A stretch of DNA of 64,000 bases from Clostridium sp. E02 (GTDB lineage: Bacteria; Bacillota; Clostridia; Lachnospirales; Lachnospiraceae), in assembly GCF_003833015.1 (NCBI RefSeq), contig NZ_RJLQ01000020.1:1-64000 (forward strand). The letters run 5' to 3'. A program made the translations under genes and the position numbers. The notes under the pieces are model-generated. The model saw only the letters and a program-made list of their open reading frames with translations. It had not been told where the DNA came from and ran no database searches. This document shows positions 42,351-50,358 of the stretch, piece after piece; position 1 is the first letter of the stretch, and each line of letters begins with the position of its first letter.

Positions 42351-44862
42351 AGTTTCGAATCAAAAGGTTTTAAAAGAGCTTGTCAAAGAGCAGCTTACGT
42401 GTCATAAAAGCCGCAACTTTGTTATGATTGTCGCAATTTTGTTAACGACTGTTCTAATATCATTTACTTTTACAGCTGGTTTTAGTTTTCTTACAACAAT
42501 GCAAGAATCGGTTCAGGCAGCACCAGGTCCAGGGGCTGATGGTGCACTGATAGGCACAAAGGATCAATTAGAATCAGTAGAAAAAAAGGATCAAGTAGAA
42601 TGGGCAGACTATGTACAAAGATGTAGCACAACGTCCCTACATAATGATTCATTTGCAGGCATTCAAACAGAATTACTGGCTCCGGATGAGAACTTTTATG
42701 CTCATAATTTTATTTCCCTGATAAAGGGCAGTTTTCCAAAGAAGAATACGCAACTTCTAATATCTGATACCTTTGCTGAAAAAACTGGTTTGAAGGAATT
42801 AGGAGAAGAGCTTATCCTACAAGTTGTTGTATTGCAGGGGGGGAAAGAAAAAGAGATCGAAGTTCCAATGGAGATTTGCGGGATTTATAAAAATCCTTTG
42901 TTAAGTTTGAGTAATACTTACGAGGAAATTTATTCATCGCCGGAATTTATTGACACCTATAATCCTGAAATGCCAAAAAATCAAAATTATATTTATATCA
43001 AACTCAATAACCTAAATCCTTTTTTGCTCAAAAGTGATGTATATGATAAATTAGTGGAACTTAAGGAAACTGTTAAAGCGGAGTCCGTTCAAACAAAGAA
43101 TTATTCCACTTTTTTATATTCATTGATTATAATCTTCCCAATGCTTATTTGCGTTTTTATGATTATCTTGAGCGGATACTTTTTGATTTATAATGTTTTC
43201 TCTATATCTGTGGCATCTGATATCCGATGGTTTGGAATGATGAAGACAATCGGTGCAAGCAAAACACAGTTAAAGTATATTTACATGAGGCAAATACGAA
43301 TATTAGCCGTGATTGGAATTACTATTGGTAGTATTGTAGGGTACGTTGCGGGTCTTTTTCTGGCACCCAGAATCATTCGCATGACGGATTTTTATACCTA
43401 TTACAAAGATCCGAATATGATACCGGTATTTTTGTTTGCAATACTGTTTTCATGGTTTACAGTTTGGTTCAGTTCTTCTAAAACCATACGTACAGCAGCC
43501 TCCTATTCTCCGATAGAAGCAGCAAGGTATATTCCACACCACAGAAAAAAAGCATTCACGATTCTTTCGTTTTCCCTAAGTGGAATTATTTTTCTGCTAA
43601 TTGGCAATGTTACTTTTGGGTATCAGGTGAATCATATGGTAGAACGTTATAATCAAGACGAGGTTAGAATACAGCATATTGCGGCGCTTTGGTCATTGAA
43701 TGAATCTTATAAGCCTATATCCGAGGGTTTGTCTGCCGAAATAGAAAAATTACCTTTTGTGAAACAAGTGGATGTAATCTATATGGCGAAAACGATGCCC
43801 GATTTGATGGAAGGACTTTCACAGAAAATGTACGAAGGATTTCTGGCAGAGGTTAAGCTAGATGGGAAGTTAAAAGAGGAAATAGATGAAATGGTTCAGA
43901 CTGGGCTGTTAAATGGAGATTCCGGAATGATAGATTTGACTACAAACGGCAATATAAAGCTAAAGATATGTGGTATGCCTGCTGTACGGTTAGAAAAAGA
44001 ATCCAATTATATCAAGATTTTGGATGGGGACTTGAATTTAAAAGAATTTGAATCCGGAAACTTCATTCTTTACCAAGACGTTGATTACTTGGATATAACC
44101 GAGAAAAAGATAGATCCCAGTAAAAAAATACATGCAGGTGATGCAATGAAGTTATCCTTTTATGATGACTTAACAGGTACTTATCAGGTGAAAGAAGTAA
44201 CAGTCATGGCTGTTATTGGAAAAAACAACAGATTCGGAACTGGAAATATTGGTTATAGTAATATTGTCATGTCGGATCAGTTGTTTAAATCCTTGTACCC
44301 TGATTATAACGAACGGGTGGCCTCTATTCAAGTTGTTTCAGATGAAAATTTTACTTCAGATGATATGAAGGCGATTATGAATCTGGCAAAAAAAGAACAC
44401 AACGTACAAGTACAGATTGATGCCAAGTATGAGGACAGGGTCAGTTATACAAGAAAAAAACAATCAATTACCATATTAGGTTTTTTCCTAACATTGGTCA
44501 TAGGCATCATAGGAATTTCAAATTTGGTAAATACGCTTGTTACAGATACGCTTTCACGGAGAAATGAAATATCAACATTACAGTCTATTGGAATGACCAA
44601 AAAGCAATTATGGTGGTTGCTTTTTAAGAATGGAATGTTGTTATGTTCTATTTCAGCTGTAATTATTTTATTGGCAGGAAGATATATTACGATGGCTGTA
44701 GCGGCTTCCACTATGTTTACTGGTTTTAATGATATGATTTTTGTGATTTGTTTTATTATACTGCTTTGCTTTATGGGGGCACTATCAGCGATATTGGCTT
44801 CCATTATGACGGTTCAATTAAATAAAAAATCCGTGGTAGAAAGATTGCGCGAAATACAATAG
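42343..44862 (+). CDS. Large FtsX/MacB-type ABC permease
   Basis: The 839-residue permease has an N-terminal span (about 25-50), an extracellular domain (about 55-255), a three-span FtsX block (about 260-400), a second span and extracellular domain (about 405-700), and a final FtsX block (about 705-835; ISNLVNTLVTDTLSRRNEISTLQSIGMTKKQLW). The duplicated layout is common in clostridial peptide-immunity transporters. It partners the ATPase gene it overlaps. It differs from the BceB-type permease at 28534, which has a single large loop. Confidence 0.87.
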   Translation: MNKVSNQKVLKELVKEQLTCHKSRNFVMIVAILLTTVLISFTFTAGFSFLTTMQESVQAAPGPGADGALIGTKDQLESVEKKDQVEWADYVQRCSTTSLHNDSFAGIQTELLAPDENFYAHNFISLIKGSFPKKNTQLLISDTFAEKTGLKELGEELILQVVVLQGGKEKEIEVPMEICGIYKNPLLSLSNTYEEIYSSPEFIDTYNPEMPKNQNYIYIKLNNLNPFLLKSDVYDKLVELKETVKAESVQTKNYSTFLYSLIIIFPMLICVFMIILSGYFLIYNVFSISVASDIRWFGMMKTIGASKTQLKYIYMRQIRILAVIGITIGSIVGYVAGLFLAPRIIRMTDFYTYYKDPNMIPVFLFAILFSWFTVWFSSSKTIRTAASYSPIEAARYIPHHRKKAFTILSFSLSGIIFLLIGNVTFGYQVNHMVERYNQDEVRIQHIAALWSLNESYKPISEGLSAEIEKLPFVKQVDVIYMAKTMPDLMEGLSQKMYEGFLAEVKLDGKLKEEIDEMVQTGLLNGDSGMIDLTTNGNIKLKICGMPAVRLEKESNYIKILDGDLNLKEFESGNFILYQDVDYLDITEKKIDPSKKIHAGDAMKLSFYDDLTGTYQVKEVTVMAVIGKNNRFGTGNIGYSNIVMSDQLFKSLYPDYNERVASIQVVSDENFTSDDMKAIMNLAKKEHNVQVQIDAKYEDRVSYTRKKQSITILGFFLTLVIGIIGISNLVNTLVTDTLSRRNEISTLQSIGMTKKQLWWLLFKNGMLLCSISAVIILLAGRYITMAVAASTMFTGFNDMIFVICFIILLCFMGALSAILASIMTVQLNKKSVVERLREIQ

Positions 44863-44882
44863 TTTTATTACGACACTGTTTC

Positions 44883-44904
44883 AGACCAGTTAAAGCACTG
44901 GTCT
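44883..44904 (+). other. 8-bp hairpin before the PPTase gene
   Basis: AGACCAGT (44883-44890) pairs with ACTGGTCT (44897-44904). No T-run follows, so it is not a classic terminator. It may be a processing or stability element between the permease and the PPTase gene. Confidence 0.4.
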
Positions 44905-44982
44905 ACTCGTCGTGTTTGAATAATAATTATTGTATTGCAATATTGATGCCAGCACAGAGCGCCGTAGGAGGGGGAATCGCAA

Positions 44983-45654
44983 ATGATAACATTATTATTG
45001 TTTGACATTAATTTAATTGATGATATAATGACGAATCAACTGCAGTCACATATTTCTCTTGAAAGAAGAACAAAGGCTATGAAATATCATTTCATGGAGG
45101 ATAAAAAAAGATGTATTTGTAGTGAACGATTAATTCAGTACTATCTGCAAACGTATGCTGGAATAGAAGATAAAATTGACTATGGTTACAATAAATTTGG
45201 AAAACCATTCTTAATGAAATATCCAAACATACATTTCAATATTTCACATTCTGGAGACTGGGTAATAATTGGGTTCAGTAATCATATTATTGGAGTTGAT
45301 ATTGAAAGAGTGCAAAAATATGAGAAAGAGATTGCAAATTACTGCTTTACGAAGATAGAAAAGGATTATCTATATTCTGCAGGAGAATCAGAATATTTAA
45401 ATCGATTTGTGGAAATATGGACATTAAAAGAGAGCTATATAAAATACATAGGAAAAGGGTTATCAATAGATATGAGGTCCTTTTCTATAGATTTAAAACA
45501 CGGTTTGGTAATTGCTCAGAATAAAATCCAGAAGGACCTAAGATTCAAACATTTTCGATTTAGGGATTATTATATTTCGTTATGCATGAAAAGGGAGTGT
45601 GATATCTCTCTCAAGGTTCTTAGTGCTAGTGAGATGATGAATTTGTTAAAGTAA
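44983..45654 (+). CDS. Sfp-type 4'-phosphopantetheinyl transferase
   Basis: The 223-residue enzyme has the Sfp family signatures: KFGKPFL near 71, FNISHSGDWV (85-94), IIGVDIERV (102-110, Mg-binding Asp and Glu) and FVEIWTLKESYIKYIGKGL (142-160). It moves phosphopantetheine from CoA to a serine of a carrier protein. TAGGAGGGGG precedes ATG. No polyketide or nonribosomal synthase is in the window; the only carrier-like domain nearby is the C-terminus of the S8 protein, which lacks the usual serine. It ends the cluster. It may serve a carrier elsewhere or a non-canonical serine here. Confidence 0.88.
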   Translation: MITLLLFDINLIDDIMTNQLQSHISLERRTKAMKYHFMEDKKRCICSERLIQYYLQTYAGIEDKIDYGYNKFGKPFLMKYPNIHFNISHSGDWVIIGFSNHIIGVDIERVQKYEKEIANYCFTKIEKDYLYSAGESEYLNRFVEIWTLKESYIKYIGKGLSIDMRSFSIDLKHGLVIAQNKIQKDLRFKHFRFRDYYISLCMKRECDISLKVLSASEMMNLLK

Positions 45655-45875
45655 ATAATCGAAAATATATAAGGAGCTTAAACAATGAATCGAGTTGGTA
45701 AATTAAAGTCACTGCGCTTGCAGCAGTGGAATTAGAAGTACAAGACGGAGATCGGGTCACATTTCAATCTAAATGCCTTTAAGGAGACGGTTCCTTCCGC
45801 TTGCATAAATGAACCAGCCGTAATAGAATGATAAGAGAAATTTAAGCGGGTTTGTGAGCTAGGAAGGAGCAGGGG
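45655..45875 (+). other. Junction with a short ORF and possible gene fragment
   Basis: AAGGAG precedes a 16-codon ORF at 45685-45735 (MNRVGKLKSLRLQQWN). In another frame, bases 45704-45782 encode a smoother stretch (KVTALAAVELEVQDGDRVTF), suggesting a small gene broken by a frameshift at the cluster boundary. CCGCTT/AAGCGG arms (about 45797-45847) lie before the LacI gene. All of this is tentative. Confidence 0.25.
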
Positions 45876-46889
45876 ATGATAACAATAAAAAAAATGGCGG
45901 AATTGCTTGGAACCAGCACAACAACCGTATCCAATGTTATTCACGGAAAATCGGGGGAAGTATCCCCGGTTATGGTGGAAAAGGTAAAAAAGCTGATTGA
46001 AGAGTATGACTATGTTCCAAATAGGAATGCAAGGAATCTGGCCAGAAACCGGTCCGGAATAATCGGGCTGGCTATGAAAGCTAGTGAAGATAAGTACGAT
46101 AACTTTGTAAAAGATCCCTTTGCAGGTGAGCTGATTGGAGCAGTGGAACGGTTTGTACGGGCCAAGGGATATTTTATCATGCTTTATGTTTCCAGTGATA
46201 TAGGGGAAATTATAACTTCAGTCTCCAGTTGGAACGTGGATGGACTGATTCTTCTTGGAATGCAGAAGGAGGATGGGGAACTGCTGAATCAAAAGGTGAA
46301 AAAGCCTATGGTTTTTGTAGATGCCTATTTAAAAGACGCTTCCTTTGAGTACGTGAATGTAGGAATCGATGACAGAAAAGGCGGTAGGGAGATTGCGAAA
46401 TATCTCATACAGTCTGGTCACAAAAAAATAGCCTTTCTTGCTGATAACTGTATAGGAGTTGATTACCAAAGGTTTATGGGATACCGGGATGCACTTAAGA
46501 ATGCCGGTCTGCCTTGGAGAGCAGAGAATTTTATCAGGCTGAAGCCAAGGGGTTCCGATCTATCCCCGCTCTTATCACAGGCATATGAACGAGTCCGGGA
46601 TTTTACCGCCGTTATTTGTGCATCTGATTATTATGCGGCATATATTTTAAACGATTTAAAGGATCGGGGGATGAAAATTCCTCAAGAGCTTTCCATAGTC
46701 GGATTTGATGATAATATTTGCAGTCGTCTGGTAAGGCCTGCGCTGACTACGGTTCACCAGGATGTAACGGAAAAAAGCCGGATCACTGTGGAAAAGCTAT
46801 TTGATATGATAAATGGAGAGGATTACGGAGCCAATTTTGAGCAACTTCCAGTTTTTATTGTAGAGCGGTCTTCCGTGAGAAAAATGTAA
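45876..46889 (+). CDS. LacI-family regulator of the alpha-glucoside operon
   Basis: The 337-residue protein has the LacI helix-turn-helix (ITIKKMAELLGTSTTTVSNVIHG, residues 2-24), the hinge YVPNRNARNLA and a sugar-binding effector domain (WNVDGLILLG, VNVGIDDRKGGREIAKYLI, LSIVGFDDN, TTVHQD). AGGAGC precedes ATG. It is followed by a terminator and then a perfect 20-bp palindrome before the transporter genes, so it most likely represses that operon until an alpha-glucoside arrives. Confidence 0.9.
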   Translation: MITIKKMAELLGTSTTTVSNVIHGKSGEVSPVMVEKVKKLIEEYDYVPNRNARNLARNRSGIIGLAMKASEDKYDNFVKDPFAGELIGAVERFVRAKGYFIMLYVSSDIGEIITSVSSWNVDGLILLGMQKEDGELLNQKVKKPMVFVDAYLKDASFEYVNVGIDDRKGGREIAKYLIQSGHKKIAFLADNCIGVDYQRFMGYRDALKNAGLPWRAENFIRLKPRGSDLSPLLSQAYERVRDFTAVICASDYYAAYILNDLKDRGMKIPQELSIVGFDDNICSRLVRPALTTVHQDVTEKSRITVEKLFDMINGEDYGANFEQLPVFIVERSSVRKM

Positions 46890-46917
46890 GGTTTCCTGAC
46901 AGGGAAACCTTTTTTTT
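46888..46917 (+). terminator. Terminator of the LacI gene
   Basis: AAGGTTTCC (46888-46896) pairs with GGAAACCTT (46903-46911), with Ts to 46917. The hairpin begins within the stop codon. Confidence 0.88.
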
Positions 46918-46970
46918 ATCTCATAGCCCTTGTTATCTCATTCATAAAGTGCTACTATATCATATATAGA

Positions 46971-47008
46971 TAACTTATGCGCATAAGTTACAATATAAAC
47001 GTTATAAT
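46971..47008 (+). promoter_or_regulatory. LacI-type operator and -10 of the alpha-glucoside operon
   Basis: TAACTTATGCGCATAAGTTA (46971-46990) is a perfect 20-bp palindrome centred on GC, typical of LacI-family sites. TATAAT follows at 47003-47008; the palindrome covers the -35 zone, so binding should block RNA polymerase. Confidence 0.8.
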
Positions 47009-47048
47009 TTCACGATTTAACAGCATAATATATAATGGAGGGTGAATT

Positions 47049-48377
47049 ATGAGAAAACATTTATGGGTTTTAGCAATGGCAGCAGCAGTACTTTCACTTG
47101 CAGGTTGTGGTAAGAGCACGCAGTCCGATGGAACTGAGACATCTAACGTAAATAAAGAATCGGTAGAAGGCAAAGGAGGCGCACAGACAAATTTAGATGG
47201 AAAAGCCATTCGGATCGTGAATGGAAAGATCGAGATTGATGAGCCGTTAAAGGCCTTTGCCAAAAAGTATCAGGAGAAGACAGGTCAGGAAGTTGTGATC
47301 GAATCGCTTGGTGGTGGTGTTGACATCAATGGAACCATGAAGGGGTATTTGGCAGCGGGGAATATGCCGGACTTATTCGTATTCGGAGGCGAAGGTGATT
47401 ATCAAACCTGGAAGGATTACATGACAGACTTAAGCGGGGAGGAGTGGACTTCCAATACAGAATTCGGTTTTAAATCAGAGGATGGCAAGACGGTAGGGTT
47501 TCCTTATGCAGTAGAAGGCTATGGTATTACATATAATAAGAATGTTCTAGAAGCAGCAGGAGTCGATCCAGCTACGCTCACCACCTATGATGGGTTTAAG
47601 AAAGCCTTTGAGACGATTGATACGAAAAAGGAAGAGCTGGGGCTTACTTCGGTTTGTTCCGTTGCGGCTGAATCCGGACAGATGTACTGGTCAACTGGAA
47701 ACCATCTTTTCGGTTACTATTTATCCGGAGGTTTGAAAAGAGGTGACACCACTTATATCGATTTGTTGAAATCTGGTAAGACGGATACAGAGCGCCTGGG
47801 CCAGTTTGCAGATTTTATGAAGCTTTTGTTTGACTACTCAGATAAGAATACCCTGATATCCGGAACCTATGACGATCAACTGGCTTTGTGGGCACAGGGA
47901 AAGACTGCGTTCATCACTCAGGGAAACTGGATAGATCCGTCACTTCCTGATTATGATGTAAAATTTGACTGTGGAATCGCTCCCTTAGCATTTACAAAGG
48001 AGGAGATGAAGGGAGTGCTTGCTGACTGTCCATCTTGGTGGGCTGTTTATAATAAAGGCACCAATATTAATGCATGTAAGGCTTTTTTGAAAGAACTTGC
48101 CCTGTCAGAGGAAGGGCAGGAGTGTCTGGTATCCGATTGCGGAATGATTTCTCCTTATACTACGTGTAAGGTTAATCCGAAGACACCTCTGGCTATAAGC
48201 TTAAAAACCTATGTGGATGCAGGCAGCACCTATTCCTGGGAATGGACGAAGATGCCAGAAGGGATCTCCATGAATGCCACAGGCGCCGTGTTTGAACTGT
48301 ATGCAAAAGGGGAGATTGATAAGGAAGGCTTTGTAAATATGATGCAGACGGCAATTGCAGACTACGTGAAAAAATAA
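47049..48377 (+). CDS. Sugar ABC transporter substrate-binding lipoprotein
   Basis: The 442-residue protein has a lipoprotein signal (VLSLAGC, Cys about 20). The body is an extracellular solute-binding family 1 type with the signature FPYAVEGYGITYNKNVLEAAG (about 149-169). It captures an oligosaccharide, probably an alpha-glucoside such as isomaltose, maltodextrin or sucrose-like sugars, judged by the two GH13 genes of the operon. AATGGAGGG precedes ATG. No ATPase gene is in this operon, so a shared MsmX-type ATPase elsewhere is expected. Confidence 0.9.
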   Translation: MRKHLWVLAMAAAVLSLAGCGKSTQSDGTETSNVNKESVEGKGGAQTNLDGKAIRIVNGKIEIDEPLKAFAKKYQEKTGQEVVIESLGGGVDINGTMKGYLAAGNMPDLFVFGGEGDYQTWKDYMTDLSGEEWTSNTEFGFKSEDGKTVGFPYAVEGYGITYNKNVLEAAGVDPATLTTYDGFKKAFETIDTKKEELGLTSVCSVAAESGQMYWSTGNHLFGYYLSGGLKRGDTTYIDLLKSGKTDTERLGQFADFMKLLFDYSDKNTLISGTYDDQLALWAQGKTAFITQGNWIDPSLPDYDVKFDCGIAPLAFTKEEMKGVLADCPSWWAVYNKGTNINACKAFLKELALSEEGQECLVSDCGMISPYTTCKVNPKTPLAISLKTYVDAGSTYSWEWTKMPEGISMNATGAVFELYAKGEIDKEGFVNMMQTAIADYVKK

Positions 48378-48444
48378 AGGGACAGGGCGGCAAAAAACAG
48401 CCGCCCGCAACCGATATTTGGGGCAGAGATAAAGGAGATATTAT

Positions 48445-49485
48445 ATGGAGGAAAATGTAAAAAAGATAATGAATGTTCTTCCGGCAGCTGCCGGTTCTAT
48501 AATGGTTTGCTGCGGGCTGTATTTAGATGTATTTAACCGGGATTTTGTGGGAAGGGGTCCGTTACTTGCAGGGGGACTGCTTCTAATCATTGTCAGTCTT
48601 TATCTGATTCCGGGAAGAAGGCACCGGATGATCGTAAATGGTTTGTTTTTGCTGCCATTAATAGGTGCTTTTTTCATAACTGTGCTGATCCCTTTTTTAT
48701 TTGGTATTTTTTATTCGTTCACGGACTGGAATGGAATCGGGTTTACCCAGTTTTTGGGATTTGAAAATTATGTACAGATATTTCACGCGTCGGATTCTTT
48801 ATATTCGCTGCTTATTACATTTTTATTTACGGTCTTTAATATGGTTTCCGTCAACTTTGTGGCATTTTTTCTCGCTCTCTTATGTACCTCAGGAGTAAAA
48901 GGGAGGAATTTTTACCGGGCTTCCTTCTTTCTCCCTAATTTAATTGGGGGGATTGTATTGGGGTATGTGTGGCAGTTTATCTTTAACAAAGTGTTTCCAA
49001 GTATGCTAGCGGGAAGTGTTTCCATGCTGACAAATCCAAATCTGGCTTTTTTTGCGATCCTGATTGTCAGCATATGGCAGTATGCCGGATATATTATGAT
49101 GATCTATGTCACCGGACTTCAGGGGGTTCCAAGAGATATTTTAGAAGCATCGGCAGTGGATGGGGCTGGGGCGTTAAAAACACTCTTACATATCAAATTA
49201 CCCATGATTGCCAATACCTTTACAGTGTGTATTTTCCTAACGCTGGTCAATTCCTTTAAACAATTCGATTTAAACTATGCCATTACAAACGGAGCACCCA
49301 GTCGGATTCTGGGAGCTAAGGCAGTGGCCTCCACCGAGTTTTTAGCCCTTAATATTTATAATACGGCAATTGCCAGAAACAGATATGCGGAAGGTCAGAC
49401 AAAAGCAGTGGTATTCTTCCTCATCCTTGCAGCAGTATCTTTGACTCAGGTATCCATCAGTAAGAAGAGGGAGGTGGAATTATGA
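48445..49485 (+). CDS. Sugar ABC permease, MalF-like
   Basis: The 346-residue protein has two extra N-terminal spans (about 12-55) and then the MalF-type six-span domain, with VLIPFLFGIFYSFTDWNG near 75-92 and the coupling motif EASAVDGAGALKTLLHIKLPMI (about 233-254). AAAGGAG precedes ATG. It overlaps the next permease gene by four bases (ATGA). The two form the channel fed by the binding protein. Confidence 0.91.
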   Translation: MEENVKKIMNVLPAAAGSIMVCCGLYLDVFNRDFVGRGPLLAGGLLLIIVSLYLIPGRRHRMIVNGLFLLPLIGAFFITVLIPFLFGIFYSFTDWNGIGFTQFLGFENYVQIFHASDSLYSLLITFLFTVFNMVSVNFVAFFLALLCTSGVKGRNFYRASFFLPNLIGGIVLGYVWQFIFNKVFPSMLAGSVSMLTNPNLAFFAILIVSIWQYAGYIMMIYVTGLQGVPRDILEASAVDGAGALKTLLHIKLPMIANTFTVCIFLTLVNSFKQFDLNYAITNGAPSRILGAKAVASTEFLALNIYNTAIARNRYAEGQTKAVVFFLILAAVSLTQVSISKKREVEL

Positions 49486-50342
49486 AAAGAAATTTTAAAG
49501 CAAGACGACATATTCCGGAAATTGCCGGTTTGATCCTGTCTCTTTTTGTTCTTTCGCCTTTTCTTTTGGTCATATTCAATGCTGCAAAAAAAAGTGCGGA
49601 TATTGTGATCAGCCCCATTGCACCTCCGTCTGACTGGGGACAGCTTCTGGTGAATTTAAAGAATGTAATAGAAAATCAAAATTTCAGCTATTGGAAGTCC
49701 TTTGGAAGTTCCTTGTACATAACCATGGTCAGCCTGATTTTGCTGACAGTATTCTCCAGTATGGCGGCATGGGTACTGGTCCGGAATAAGACAAAATGGT
49801 CACAGGTAATTTTTATGATGTTTGTGGCATCAATGGTCATCCCTTTTCAGGTGGTGATGCTTCCTTTGCTGTCTACATTTCGGAAGGTGTCTGAATTTAC
49901 GGGGATTGCCATGTTAAGCAGTTATACCGGAATTATTACAGCCTATCTGGGCTTTGGCGGTTCTTTGTCCGTGTTTATTCTTCATGGATTTATAAAAGGA
50001 ATTCCAAAGGAACTGGAGGAAGCGGCATGGATTGATGGCTGCAGTCCGGAGAATACATTCTTTCGGATCGTATTTCCGTTGCTAAAGCCGGTGCAGATGA
50101 CTGTGCTGATTTTAAATGGAATCTGGATCTGGAACGATTATCTTCTTCCTTCCCTGATGTTGGGATTGAACGGAAGAATCAAAACCCTGCCTGTTGCAGT
50201 TAGCAGTTTTGTAGGTTCCTATGTCAAGCAATGGGATTTGATCCTGGCGGCGGCATTTTTGGCTATGATCCCCATTGTTATTCTGTTTTTATGCGCCCAG
50301 AGGCAGATTATACAGGGGATGGTAGAAGGGGCAATCAAATAA
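49482..50342 (+). CDS. Sugar ABC permease, MalG-like
   Basis: The 286-residue, six-span permease has FLLVIFNAAKKSADI near the start and the coupling motif EEAAWIDGCSPENTFFRIVFPLLKPV (about 178-203). It is the second half of the sugar channel and overlaps the first by four bases. GAGGTGG precedes ATG. Nothing is unusual. Confidence 0.91.
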   Translation: MKRNFKARRHIPEIAGLILSLFVLSPFLLVIFNAAKKSADIVISPIAPPSDWGQLLVNLKNVIENQNFSYWKSFGSSLYITMVSLILLTVFSSMAAWVLVRNKTKWSQVIFMMFVASMVIPFQVVMLPLLSTFRKVSEFTGIAMLSSYTGIITAYLGFGGSLSVFILHGFIKGIPKELEEAAWIDGCSPENTFFRIVFPLLKPVQMTVLILNGIWIWNDYLLPSLMLGLNGRIKTLPVAVSSFVGSYVKQWDLILAAAFLAMIPIVILFLCAQRQIIQGMVEGAIK

Positions 50343-50358
50343 TGAAAAGGAGTCCGCT

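Noticed and set aside
35864-45654. Lanthipeptide or lasso peptide cluster
   Set aside because: No LanB, LanC, LanM, LanKC or lasso-cyclase-like protein is present; the core is rich in Cys with few Ser/Thr, and the enzymes are radical SAM.
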